Positions 8,083 to 14,685 of a DNA stretch of 22,217 nucleotides are shown piece after piece. Position 1 is the first letter of the stretch, and each line of letters starts with the position of its first letter. A model generated the notes under the pieces. It did not search any database, had not been told where the DNA came from, and saw nothing but the letters and a program-made list of their open reading frames with translations. Source of the stretch: Bacteroidia bacterium (lineage in GTDB: Bacteria; Bacteroidota; Bacteroidia; AKYH767-A; OLB10); the NCBI GenBank assembly GCA_025450095.1, contig JANWID010000120.1, positions 1-22,217 of the forward strand, written 5' to 3'. A program made the position numbers and the translations under genes.

Positions 8083-9056
8083 GTTTTTTCTCTCACCTGG
8101 GCAATGACAGGCAGTATCCGTTCAATAGCAATTACTGCGGAAATAGAAGCAATAAAAGATGCAACCGCAGCTATCAGCACAATGGCCCACCGTATCGGAA
8201 AAGATTTTTTGTCGGCAACCTCACCGGGCGATATCACAAAGCTGGACGGGATCTGGTTATTGATGCTAACGAGTGCCTGGTCATATGTGCTTTGAAGTGT
8301 CGACATCTGTTGCAGGCGTGATTCGTAATAGTAAAGCTGATCTAATAACTTTACCTGATCGCCGGCTCTGGCTTTTTGCATCAGGTCTTTAACATCAAGT
8401 TGTTCTTTGAGCTGATCAACACCGGTACGTTTGTAAAATGAAGCACCTGAAACAACTTCCCGATTATAAGCTTTATTAATTGAAATCGCCGATTCATCTA
8501 TTTGCCGTGATAAATCCTCAATGGAGCCAAGCAGTACTTTGTATGCTTCCTGCAATTTAGCTTTGATGATAATTGTTTTGTAGGCGTCACCCAAAGCCAC
8601 AATATCATTAGCCATAGTTGCCGCAACATATGGATTTTCATCCGACACCGACACTGAAATTGAATTATAACGGGTGCGTTCAATTTTTACCCTGTCACCA
8701 AACTTTTCATACAGGTGATACCGTTTGTCAGGAGCCAATGTATCGATCCGGTAATGCGTGTACAGATCGTATTTTACGATGAGTGAATCACGCACTATAG
8801 AAGACCGGAGCAACTGAATGTGTTCATCAATTTCCTTATCAGAGCCGAAACGGAGATCTCTTTCAATGAGCATCCGGTTTGAATTGGTTCCCGGGGGATA
8901 CAGGATCACTTCCGAACTATAACGAGGAGGCAGAAAATATGGACCGGAAAAAACAATGGCCGCGACGGTGGCCAACCCGGTAACAATAAGAATGAAATAA
9001 CGTTTTTGAAAAATCAATCGCAGCAGTTCAACAGAATTCCCCCTGGTTTCATTCAT
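8079..9056 (-). CDS. Wzz-like polysaccharide chain-length determinant
   Basis: From the ATG at 9056 the protein has 325 residues; an upstream ATG at 9077 would add seven but overlaps the likely promoter. Two membrane helices frame a periplasmic domain: one near residues 20-42 (ILIVTGLATVAAIVF) and one near 290-315 (WAIVLIAAVASFIASISAVI). The first is followed by PPRYSSEVILYPP, the usual start of the Wzz domain. The middle is helical and coiled-coil-like (about 150-260). A short proline-containing stretch (PSSFVISPGEVADKKSFP) precedes the second helix, as in polysaccharide co-polymerases. No C-terminal tyrosine-kinase domain is present. It should set chain length together with the polymerase-like gene that follows. 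First gene of a three-gene operon. Confidence 0.87.
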   Translation of the reverse strand: MNETRGNSVELLRLIFQKRYFILIVTGLATVAAIVFSGPYFLPPRYSSEVILYPPGTNSNRMLIERDLRFGSDKEIDEHIQLLRSSIVRDSLIVKYDLYTHYRIDTLAPDKRYHLYEKFGDRVKIERTRYNSISVSVSDENPYVAATMANDIVALGDAYKTIIIKAKLQEAYKVLLGSIEDLSRQIDESAISINKAYNREVVSGASFYKRTGVDQLKEQLDVKDLMQKARAGDQVKLLDQLYYYESRLQQMSTLQSTYDQALVSINNQIPSSFVISPGEVADKKSFPIRWAIVLIAAVASFIASISAVIAIERILPVIAQVREKT

Positions 9057-9074
9057 ACAATACCGGTTTGAAAT

Positions 9075-9082
9075 CAAAAATA
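9075..9082 (-). promoter_or_regulatory. Likely -7 promoter element of the polysaccharide operon
   Basis: The minus strand reads TATTTTTG, an exact TAnnTTTG match, about 20 nt before the ATG at 9056. No clear -33 TTTG sits at the right spacing; that position is taken by the hairpin at 9095-9112. The leader would be only about 12 nt. Confidence 0.35.
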
Positions 9083-9094
9083 CGAAAAAGCGCC

Positions 9095-9112
9095 GAACCT
9101 CATAACAGGTTC
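9095..9112. promoter_or_regulatory. Inverted repeat upstream of the polysaccharide operon
   Basis: GAACCT (9095-9100) and AGGTTC (9107-9112) form a perfect 6-bp inverted repeat around CATAAC. On the minus strand it lies just upstream of the TATTTTTG element, where an operator or activator site would be. A weak hairpin followed by GGCGCTTTTT could also act as a terminator for upstream transcription. Confidence 0.35.
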
Positions 9113-9206
9113 AAAAGCCGGATTGACTATTATTAGTTCTAATTCATCGCAAAACTGATGGCAATACCTAAGAAACTGATTTTCTGTTTAATAATAAATT
9201 TCTATA

Positions 9207-9224
9207 GTTTCCATTTAAGGAAAC
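9207..9224 (+). promoter_or_regulatory. Palindromic operator of the toxin-antitoxin locus
   Basis: GTTTCC (9207-9212) and GGAAAC (9219-9224) form a perfect inverted repeat around ATTTAA. It covers the region where the -33 element should lie, 7 bp before the -7-like element. HigA-type antitoxins bind palindromes of this kind in their own promoters, so this is the probable autoregulatory site. Confidence 0.6.
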
Positions 9225-9231
9225 ATATTTG

Positions 9232-9239
9232 TATCTTCG
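9232..9239 (+). promoter_or_regulatory. -7 promoter element of the toxin-antitoxin locus
   Basis: TATCTTCG differs by one base from TAnnTTTG. It lies 19 nt after TTTCC (9208-9212) and about 19 nt before the toxin ATG at 9258. Confidence 0.4.
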
Positions 9240-9257
9240 TAAGGAATCGTTTTTCTA

Positions 9258-9596
9258 ATGAATCCAAAATTTCAAGTATTATATATGGAATAAGCTCGTG
9301 AGTTTCTTTCAGGACTTAATGAAAAAACCCGTGACAAGATAATTTATAACATAGACAAAGCTGTTCATCTTAATGATAAGGAGTTGTTTAAAAAACTTAA
9401 AGATGAAATATGGGAATTCAGAACTTTATATAACAAAACACATTACAGATTATTTGCCTTCTGGGACAAATCCGACAAATCACAAACGCTTGTAATTTCA
9501 ACTCATGGAATAATCAAAAAGACTGGAAAGACTCTCGATAAGGAAATTGAAAAAGCTGAACAATTAAGACAATATTATTTCAATATTAAAAAATAA
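9258..9596 (+). pseudogene. higB: HigB/RelE-like toxin gene with a premature stop at codon 12
   Basis: Read from the ATG at 9258, the frame gives MNPKFQVLYME, a TAA at 9291-9293, then AREFLSGLNEKTRDKIIYNI, and stays open to 9596. Reading through the stop gives 112 residues, the normal size of phage-derived Gp49-like/HigB toxins. The sequence order also fits: an N-terminal EAREFL helix, KKLKDEIWEFRTLYNKTHYR, LFAFWD and ISTHGIIKKTGKTLDKEI. A single G to T change (GAA to TAA) would explain the stop. These toxins are ribosome-dependent mRNA endonucleases. The intact downstream part could start only at a TTG (9384) and would lack the first 42 residues, so it is probably inactive. The antitoxin gene begins 5 bp after the stop. 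A sequencing error is the alternative. Confidence 0.82.
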
Positions 9597-9601
9597 GGGC
9601 T

Positions 9602-9934
9602 ATGGCAACAAAGGGGAAAATGAAACTATACACCATGGATCAAGTGAAAGATGAATTCATCGGAAAGCGTGGTACCATTAAACGGGATAAGTATGAACAA
9701 GAATTACAATTGGAGTTGTTAGGTGACATGATTAAACAAGTCCGACTTGAAAGAAATCTGACTCAGGAACAATTAGGAAAGCTAATTGGTGTGCAGAAAG
9801 CACAGATTTCAAAACTCGAGAATAATACAACTAATGTCACTATGGAAACGATTCTTCGTGTATTTACAGCTTTGAAGGCGAAGATTAGTTTCCATGTAGA
9901 ATTAAAAAATCAACGAATCAATTTCGCATCGTAA
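9602..9934 (+). CDS. higA: HigA-like antitoxin with XRE-type helix-turn-helix
   Basis: This is a 110-residue cytoplasmic protein. The N-terminal 35 residues (TMDQVKDEFIGKRGTIKRDKYE) are typical of antitoxins paired with HigB/Gp49-like toxins. The helix-turn-helix lies at about residues 43-90: MIKQVRLERNLTQEQLGKLI, then GVQKAQISKLENNTTNVTME. It should bind both the toxin and the operator at 9207-9224 and repress the locus. The coding frame is intact although the toxin frame is not. The gene starts 5 bp after the toxin stop and ends 21 bp before the convergent TonB-dependent receptor gene. Confidence 0.92.
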   Translation: MATKGKMKLYTMDQVKDEFIGKRGTIKRDKYEQELQLELLGDMIKQVRLERNLTQEQLGKLIGVQKAQISKLENNTTNVTMETILRVFTALKAKISFHVELKNQRINFAS

Positions 9935-9955
9935 CACTACTCAACAAGAACTTTA

Positions 9956-12271
9956 TCAGAAAGTCAGGCTGGCACCGATGGATGGCAGAACGGGTAACTG
10001 GTCAACCCTTTCGTATGTGATACGATCCACATAAAATACATTCGCCCGGTTATAAACGTTGATCAGGCTGGCGTTGACTTCCAGGTTGGAATTTTTACCG
10101 ACAACGATCGTTTTTCTTATCGATACATCCAGGCGGTGATAATAGGGAAGCCTGCCATCATTAATGGGTCCGTAAAGAATACCAAGTGTTCCGTTACCGG
10201 TAGTCGGATCTGTTGAAACGCCTCCGGTGAAATTCAGGTATTCATACAATCCCTGTGTTTGTGTAAAAGGAAACCCGGAACCCATATTCCAGCGTGCATC
10301 AAATTGCCAGTCGAGTTTTTTACCAAAAGTATAGGAACCCACCAGGTTCACATTGTGACGGCGGTCGAAATGCGGCACATACTCACGGTATTCATCCCGG
10401 CGGTTTACATAGGCTAATGAATATACAGCCCAGAAATAAAAACGTTTGTAATCGTATTTCAGAGTCATGTCGAGTCCTTTAGCAGTACCTGTTTCAACAA
10501 TATAATCGGATGTCAGGATATCCGGCTCATCGGCATTAGCAGCAATATCATCGAAAAGCTTATCGCGGTTCACATTCGAAAGCTGTGTGAATTCCTTAAT
10601 ATAAATTTCAGCATTCAATGATAAATGCCATGGCAAGTCAAGTTCTACGCCACCAATTGCATGGATAGCTTTCTGAAGTCTTGAATCTACAGGATCTCCA
10701 CGGTATAAATCCGGCAGGTTTTCAGGTCCTGACAGGAATCCATAGAACAGGTTCACCACATCCCGGTCGGAAACTGCGCTGATAAGGTTTTGCGAATACA
10801 TACCACCGGCAACCTTGATACGAAACCTGTCGGTAACATTGTATTTCGCTCCAAGCCGCGGCTCCAGGCTCAGCTCTGATAAGGATGCATAATAATGGAA
10901 ACGGAATCCGGGTTCCACTACCAGCTTTTTCCAGACTTTCCTGTATGTGATGAAAGCCGCCAGCTCGGTAGTGTTTTCTTCCTGCTCTATTTTCGAACCC
11001 AGGAAATTATAGAATTCGAAATCGGTTTTGAAACCCAGTGCTTCGATGCCATATTTGATCTCATCCTTATTAATAAAATAAGTGAAATTCAAACTCAGGT
11101 TGAAGCCGTTGATCAAACTGGAACGTGGCCTGTTATCAGCTTCTGTAAGATTGATCTTATATTGTGAGTATGCGAAATTACCATCGAGCAACACGGAAGA
11201 TCCTGCAGGAACGATTACAAAGTTGGAACCGAATCCATTTGAATTCCATTTATAATCGGAAACGTGCTGATATTTTGCATGGTCGTTAAAGCTGAATCCA
11301 AAAATGTTGAATTTACTTCCATTGGCATTGTTAGTTGCAATCTTTCCATAAAAATCATTAAAGCTGTAAGGCAGTCCGTCCTCATCCACATAGGTGTAAA
11401 ATATCTTGGAAGATTGATCGAGATAAGAAGTTTTTCCGGAAAGAATGAATGAAATCGTACCGTCATCTTCATTCTTAGCTTTTTTAATAGGGCCTTCCAA
11501 CATCAGCTTCGAGGTAAAAGGATTGGCTGCAATCTTTCCCGAAAGGCGTTTCTTATTTCCATCACGGGTTTTAACGTCCATGATGGAGGAAATACGACCG
11601 CCATATTCCGCACCATAACCACCCGCATATACGTCGGCATTGCGGATAATATCCGTATCAAATACGGAAAACAATCCAATTGAATGGAACGGGTTATAGA
11701 TCACCATTCCGTCGAGCATCACTTTGTTCTGGATGGGTGTACCACCTCGTATATAAAGCTGTCCGCCCTGGTCGCCGGAGAAAACCACACCCGGCAACAC
11801 CTGCAGGTATTGCACCAGGTCGGGTTCACCACCCACTGAGGGCAGCTGCTTGATTTCTTTGGGAGTAATTTTGTTTATCGATATCTGCACTTCGGTACGT
11901 TGCTCCTGCTTTTCCGCAGAAATATCAATCGTCTTCAGGTTTACCGTACGCTTTTTCAGGTAGAGCTTGCGTGTAATAATTTCACCTCCGGCAACAGTGA
12001 TGGGTACTGTTAGCGTATCGTGTTCGATAGAAGTAACGGTAAGGTTATATGTTCCAGGCGGTACTTTGGTAATGGAATAATATCCGTTCACATCTGTTGC
12101 AGCACCGTAAGTTGTTCCGGCCAGGTAAACGTTTGTAAATAAAACCGGTTCACCCGATTCGGTAGAATATACAAATCCACGAATGGTGGCTGTTTGCGCG
12201 AAAGTTGAACTGGAGAAGATTATGGAACAAATAAATGTGAAAAGGAGCGCCCGGAAATTGGTTTTATTCAT
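9956..12271 (-). CDS. TonB-dependent outer-membrane receptor with carboxypeptidase-regulatory-like domain
   Basis: The 771-residue protein has a signal peptide (residues 1-26, ending STFA-QT). A carboxypeptidase-regulatory-like beta domain follows at about 28-105 (TIRGFVYSTESGEPVLFTNV, DVNGYYSITKVPPGTYNL). The plug is at about 115-225, with DLVQYLQVLPGVVFSGDQGG, LYIRGGTPIQNKVMLDGMVI and GGYGAEYGGRISSIMDVKTR. The rest is a 22-strand-type barrel ending in phenylalanine (GASLTF), as outer-membrane proteins do. It is shorter than SusC proteins, lacks their signature features and has no SusD partner nearby, so a polysaccharide-uptake role is not supported. The ligand is unknown: no haem, siderophore or cobalamin genes adjoin it. 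A hairpin at 12309-12330 separates it from the upstream EVE gene. Confidence 0.93.
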   Translation of the reverse strand: MNKTNFRALLFTFICSIIFSSSTFAQTATIRGFVYSTESGEPVLFTNVYLAGTTYGAATDVNGYYSITKVPPGTYNLTVTSIEHDTLTVPITVAGGEIITRKLYLKKRTVNLKTIDISAEKQEQRTEVQISINKITPKEIKQLPSVGGEPDLVQYLQVLPGVVFSGDQGGQLYIRGGTPIQNKVMLDGMVIYNPFHSIGLFSVFDTDIIRNADVYAGGYGAEYGGRISSIMDVKTRDGNKKRLSGKIAANPFTSKLMLEGPIKKAKNEDDGTISFILSGKTSYLDQSSKIFYTYVDEDGLPYSFNDFYGKIATNNANGSKFNIFGFSFNDHAKYQHVSDYKWNSNGFGSNFVIVPAGSSVLLDGNFAYSQYKINLTEADNRPRSSLINGFNLSLNFTYFINKDEIKYGIEALGFKTDFEFYNFLGSKIEQEENTTELAAFITYRKVWKKLVVEPGFRFHYYASLSELSLEPRLGAKYNVTDRFRIKVAGGMYSQNLISAVSDRDVVNLFYGFLSGPENLPDLYRGDPVDSRLQKAIHAIGGVELDLPWHLSLNAEIYIKEFTQLSNVNRDKLFDDIAANADEPDILTSDYIVETGTAKGLDMTLKYDYKRFYFWAVYSLAYVNRRDEYREYVPHFDRRHNVNLVGSYTFGKKLDWQFDARWNMGSGFPFTQTQGLYEYLNFTGGVSTDPTTGNGTLGILYGPINDGRLPYYHRLDVSIRKTIVVGKNSNLEVNASLINVYNRANVFYVDRITYERVDQLPVLPSIGASLTF

Positions 12272-12308
12272 AAACGTAATTATAATCTTTTATAGAAATC
12301 TGGTAACA

Positions 12309-12330
12309 GGGACATCTTATGGGATGTCCC
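12309..12330 (-). terminator. Stem-loop after the EVE-domain gene
   Basis: GGGACATC (12309-12316) pairs with GATGTCCC (12323-12330), an 8-bp stem with a 6-nt loop, 6 bp past the stop at 12337. The minus-strand tail (TGTTACCAG) is not T-rich, so termination may be weak. The plus-strand tail is richer in T, but no plus-strand gene ends here. Confidence 0.45.
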
Positions 12331-12336
12331 TTCGTT

Positions 12337-12741
12337 TTAATGTGATAGTTCAATCAGAGTATCATACTCTTCTTTAGTGAGTGGCATTACTGACAATCGT
12401 CCAATCCTGACCAGCCCGATATTCTGCAATCGTTTTTCCTTTTTAATTACATCCAGTGAAACTGCTTTCTTCAACTTTTTGAAAGGTTTCAGATCTACTG
12501 CCACCCATCGTTCATCGGTGGTAGTCGGATCGTGGTATGCTTCTTTTACAACTTTGGCGATGCCCACAACTTCCTGACCGATGTTACTGTGATAGAACAA
12601 AACCGGATCTCCCTTTTTCATTCCATTCAGATGCAATCGTGCGGCATAATTTCGTACACCGCTCCAAACCGTTTGGCCATCTGTATTAAATTGTTCCCAC
12701 GAATAAGCCGAGGGTTCCGATTTAACTAGCCAGTAATTCAT
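12337..12741 (-). CDS. EVE-domain protein (PUA-like fold)
   Basis: This 134-residue protein consists of a single EVE domain, about the usual length of bacterial stand-alone EVE proteins (thymocyte nuclear protein 1-like). Family-typical segments are MNYWLVKSEPSAYSWEQF at the start, WSGVRNYAARLHLNGMKKGD, VLFYHSN, VVGIAKVVKEAYHDPTT and WVAVDLKP. The EVE domain is structurally related to PUA and YTH domains and is thought to recognise modified bases in DNA or RNA. No modification or restriction genes are next to it, so a defence role cannot be argued from context. It is a single-gene unit. Confidence 0.93.
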   Translation of the reverse strand: MNYWLVKSEPSAYSWEQFNTDGQTVWSGVRNYAARLHLNGMKKGDPVLFYHSNIGQEVVGIAKVVKEAYHDPTTTDERWVAVDLKPFKKLKKAVSLDVIKKEKRLQNIGLVRIGRLSVMPLTKEEYDTLIELSH

Positions 12742-12774
12742 TTTTCACAGAATTCATTACCCGGAAAGGGACGG

Positions 12775-12781
12775 CAAAGTA
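12775..12781 (-). promoter_or_regulatory. Possible -7 element of the EVE-domain gene
   Basis: The minus strand reads TACTTTG, one base short of the TAnnTTTG spacing, about 34 nt before the ATG at 12741. A TTTTTG lies 15 nt further upstream, which is closer than usual. Confidence 0.25.
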
Positions 12782-12957
12782 AGGAAATTTAGTGGTCAAA
12801 AACAGGCTGTTACATATAAATGTTAAGCACTCTTAAATTCATAATAATCTGTATTCCAATATCATATAATAAAAAAGAAATTGATTAATTTTAACCTTAA
12901 GAGTAATAATCCAATTTTATCCCTTAATCACTCCCTCATTAACTAAATCCAGAAACC

Positions 12958-13803
12958 ATGAAAAAATCCATTTTTATTTTATTCGCAATAGTGCTGGCAG
13001 CATTCCGGTTACCGGCACAAACCCGCTCATGTTGTTCCGCAAGTGCTGCCGGTGAATTTGCTATGCTTGGAAACGACGGTTCGTTCCAGGCTGCACACCT
13101 GTCGCCGTTGCCATTTCATTTTGTTGCTGAAAAAGGCGAATTAGTCACATTCAAAGTTGCGGAAGGCAATGATGGTCGCGCGTTTTTTATCCGTGCCGCC
13201 GGCAACAGTGATAAATATTTGTTTGTGTTCCACGAATGGTGGGGACTCAACGATTATATCAAACAGCAGGCAGAAATGTTTTCAAAAGATTTTCCCGATG
13301 TAAATATTATGGCGATCGATCTATACGATGGTCAGCTTACATCAACTGCAGATGAAGCAGCTAAAATGATGCAGTCGGTGAAAGCCGATCGTGCAGAAGC
13401 GATTATTAAAGGTGCAATAAATTATATCGGAACTACAGCAAAAGTGCAAACTATCGGATGGTGTTTTGGAGGAACCTGGTCATTGCAGGCTGCGATAATG
13501 CTGGGTAAACAGGCAAAAGGCTGTGTCATGTATTATGGAATGCCGGAAAAAGATCCTGCTAAGCTTGCCAATCTGAAAGCGCCGGTACAAGGTATCTTCG
13601 CTCTTCAGGACGGTTGGATCACGAAAGAAATAGTTGAAAGTTTTGAGAAACAGATGCGCGAAATGAAAAAACCTATATCCATATCGTGGTTCGATGCCGA
13701 TCATGCATTTGCAAATCCGAGCAATCCCAAACATGATGAAGCTGCAACAGCGAAGGCACGGGCAATTACTGTCGGGTTTTTGAAAGGTAATTTCTCTAAA
13801 TAA
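12958..13803 (+). CDS. Exported dienelactone hydrolase family protein
   Basis: The protein has 281 residues. An N-terminal signal peptide (about 1-20, ending RLPA-QT) implies export to the periplasm; it is followed by a cysteine-rich start (SCCSAS). The alpha/beta-hydrolase domain begins near residue 70. FHEWWGLNDYI (91-101) carries the conserved Glu region, GWCFGG (167-172) has the nucleophile Cys169, and QDGWI (217-221) has Asp218. DADHAFANP (246-254) has His249. All three catalytic residues of the dienelactone hydrolase family are therefore present. Classic members open the lactone ring of dienelactones in chloroaromatic breakdown, but many homologues act on other esters. With no catabolic genes nearby, the substrate is unknown. 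The stop codon joins directly to a 12-bp tandem repeat. Confidence 0.92.
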   Translation: MKKSIFILFAIVLAAFRLPAQTRSCCSASAAGEFAMLGNDGSFQAAHLSPLPFHFVAEKGELVTFKVAEGNDGRAFFIRAAGNSDKYLFVFHEWWGLNDYIKQQAEMFSKDFPDVNIMAIDLYDGQLTSTADEAAKMMQSVKADRAEAIIKGAINYIGTTAKVQTIGWCFGGTWSLQAAIMLGKQAKGCVMYYGMPEKDPAKLANLKAPVQGIFALQDGWITKEIVESFEKQMREMKKPISISWFDADHAFANPSNPKHDEAATAKARAITVGFLKGNFSK

Positions 13804-13863
13804 TTCAATAGTTGATTCAATAGTAAATTCAATAGTTGATTTGATAGTTGATTTGAAAGAAAT
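13804..13863 (+). repeat. 12-bp direct tandem repeat
   Basis: The units are TTCAATAGTTGA, TTCAATAGTAAA, TTCAATAGTTGA, TTTGATAGTTGA and a diverged TTTGAAAGAAAT, back to back right after the hydrolase stop. That makes four good copies and one weak one. The unit length is a multiple of three, but the array is non-coding. Confidence 0.85.
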
Positions 13864-13898
13864 CAGGACATCAGGATCATGTTTTAAAAATTATTAAC

Positions 13899-14279
13899 AT
13901 GAAAAATCCAAAGACTCATGTGAAGTTCGAAAATAACATTCTGCAGGTCAGGTTTGATGATAATGCAATAATCGATGCGGAGACACTGTCTGAGATATAT
14001 GATTTTGCCAATAAAAATTCAAATGGTATTCCTTATTGTGCGCTGTTTGAAGCATCCAATCATTACGAGGTAACGGATGATGGGTTGGAATACCTGGTAA
14101 ATAATCCCAACAATAAATATATCCTGGCAAAGGCATACATAATCGACCATAAGGAAGTTGAAGTCAAGACCCGGCTGCACCTGCTTTTCGATCAACCTGC
14201 ATTAAAACCATTTGTTTTCAAGACACGTGAAGAAGGTTTAGAATATCTTGCCGACCGGTTAAAAATGCATTTGCATTGA
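13899..14279 (+). CDS. Small DUF7793/STAS-like cytosolic protein
   Basis: This is a 126-residue protein without a signal peptide or membrane helix. The pattern is an N-terminal beta hairpin (VKFENNILQVRFDDNAII), a helix (AETLSEIYDFAN), a strand ending CALFEAS, and a second half with AKAYIID, LHLLFDQPALKPFVFKTREE and GLEYLADRLKMHL. It resembles small Bacteroidota proteins assigned to DUF7793 or described as STAS/SEC14-like, in which a strand (here YCALFEAS) is followed by a hydrophobic core and a C-terminal 'F---EEA--WL' helix. The biochemical function of that group is not established. The next gene starts 24 bp downstream on the same strand, so the two are probably co-transcribed. The assignment is from pattern memory and moderately sure. 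Confidence 0.75.
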   Translation: MKNPKTHVKFENNILQVRFDDNAIIDAETLSEIYDFANKNSNGIPYCALFEASNHYEVTDDGLEYLVNNPNNKYILAKAYIIDHKEVEVKTRLHLLFDQPALKPFVFKTREEGLEYLADRLKMHLH

Positions 14280-14303
14280 TCACTACTAACAAAATCACCA
14301 TGT

Positions 14304-14657
14304 ATGAAGCTTGAAAGCCGCAATCAGAAAGTAGTTCCTGTTTCTCACTTCATTGTCCGGCTTAGTAAATTTACACTGGTGGCTTTAGTGGTTATAATAT
14401 TTTCCGTTACGGGTGGTACAATAGGATACAGAATTATTGGTCATCTTAAATGGATTGATAGCTTTCATATGGCTTGTATGATATTAACCGGGATGGGACC
14501 GGTAGCGGATATGCCATCCACGAATGCTAAAATTTTTTCTTCACTCTATGCATTATACAGTGGAATCGCATTTTTAACGATTACCGCGGTGTTCTTTACT
14601 CCTATCATCCACCGTGTTTTGCATATTTTGCATGTGGAGGATGATCGCGAAGATTGA
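14304..14657 (+). CDS. Two-helix membrane protein resembling an ion-channel pore module
   Basis: The product has 117 residues: a basic N-terminus, membrane helix 1 at about 22-43 (FTLVALVVIIFSVTGGTIGY), a re-entrant-like segment at about 50-67 (WIDSFHMACMILTGMGPV), and helix 2 at about 77-99 (IFSSLYALYSGIAFLTITAV). It ends in a short charged tail (HVEDDRED). The order helix, pore helix, short filter-like loop, NAK, helix is that of two-helix potassium channels. The canonical TVGYGD filter is replaced by LTGMGPVAD. It is therefore pore-like by architecture, but K+ selectivity is not supported. As in known channels it would need to assemble as an oligomer. It lies just downstream of the DUF7793-like gene and may share its mRNA. 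Confidence 0.8.
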   Translation: MKLESRNQKVVPVSHFIVRLSKFTLVALVVIIFSVTGGTIGYRIIGHLKWIDSFHMACMILTGMGPVADMPSTNAKIFSSLYALYSGIAFLTITAVFFTPIIHRVLHILHVEDDRED

Positions 14658-14685
14658 GAATGAGAACAGGTTTAAAAAACGAATA

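Noticed and set aside
9384..9596. A 70-residue toxin starting at TTG
   Set aside because: The same frame extends upstream with toxin-like sequence to the ATG at 9258, broken only by one TAA, so the short form is a remnant and not a separate gene.
12337..12741. EVE-domain gene as part of a defence island
   Set aside because: Neighbours are a TonB-dependent receptor and a hydrolase; no restriction, methylation or nuclease genes adjoin it.
12829..12904. ACTCTTAA ... TTAAGAGT inverted repeat upstream of the hydrolase gene
   Set aside because: Only 8 bp with a 60-nt spacer in AT-rich DNA; likely chance.
13804..13863. CRISPR-like array
   Set aside because: The 12-bp units are contiguous with no spacers and no cas genes nearby; it is a simple tandem repeat.
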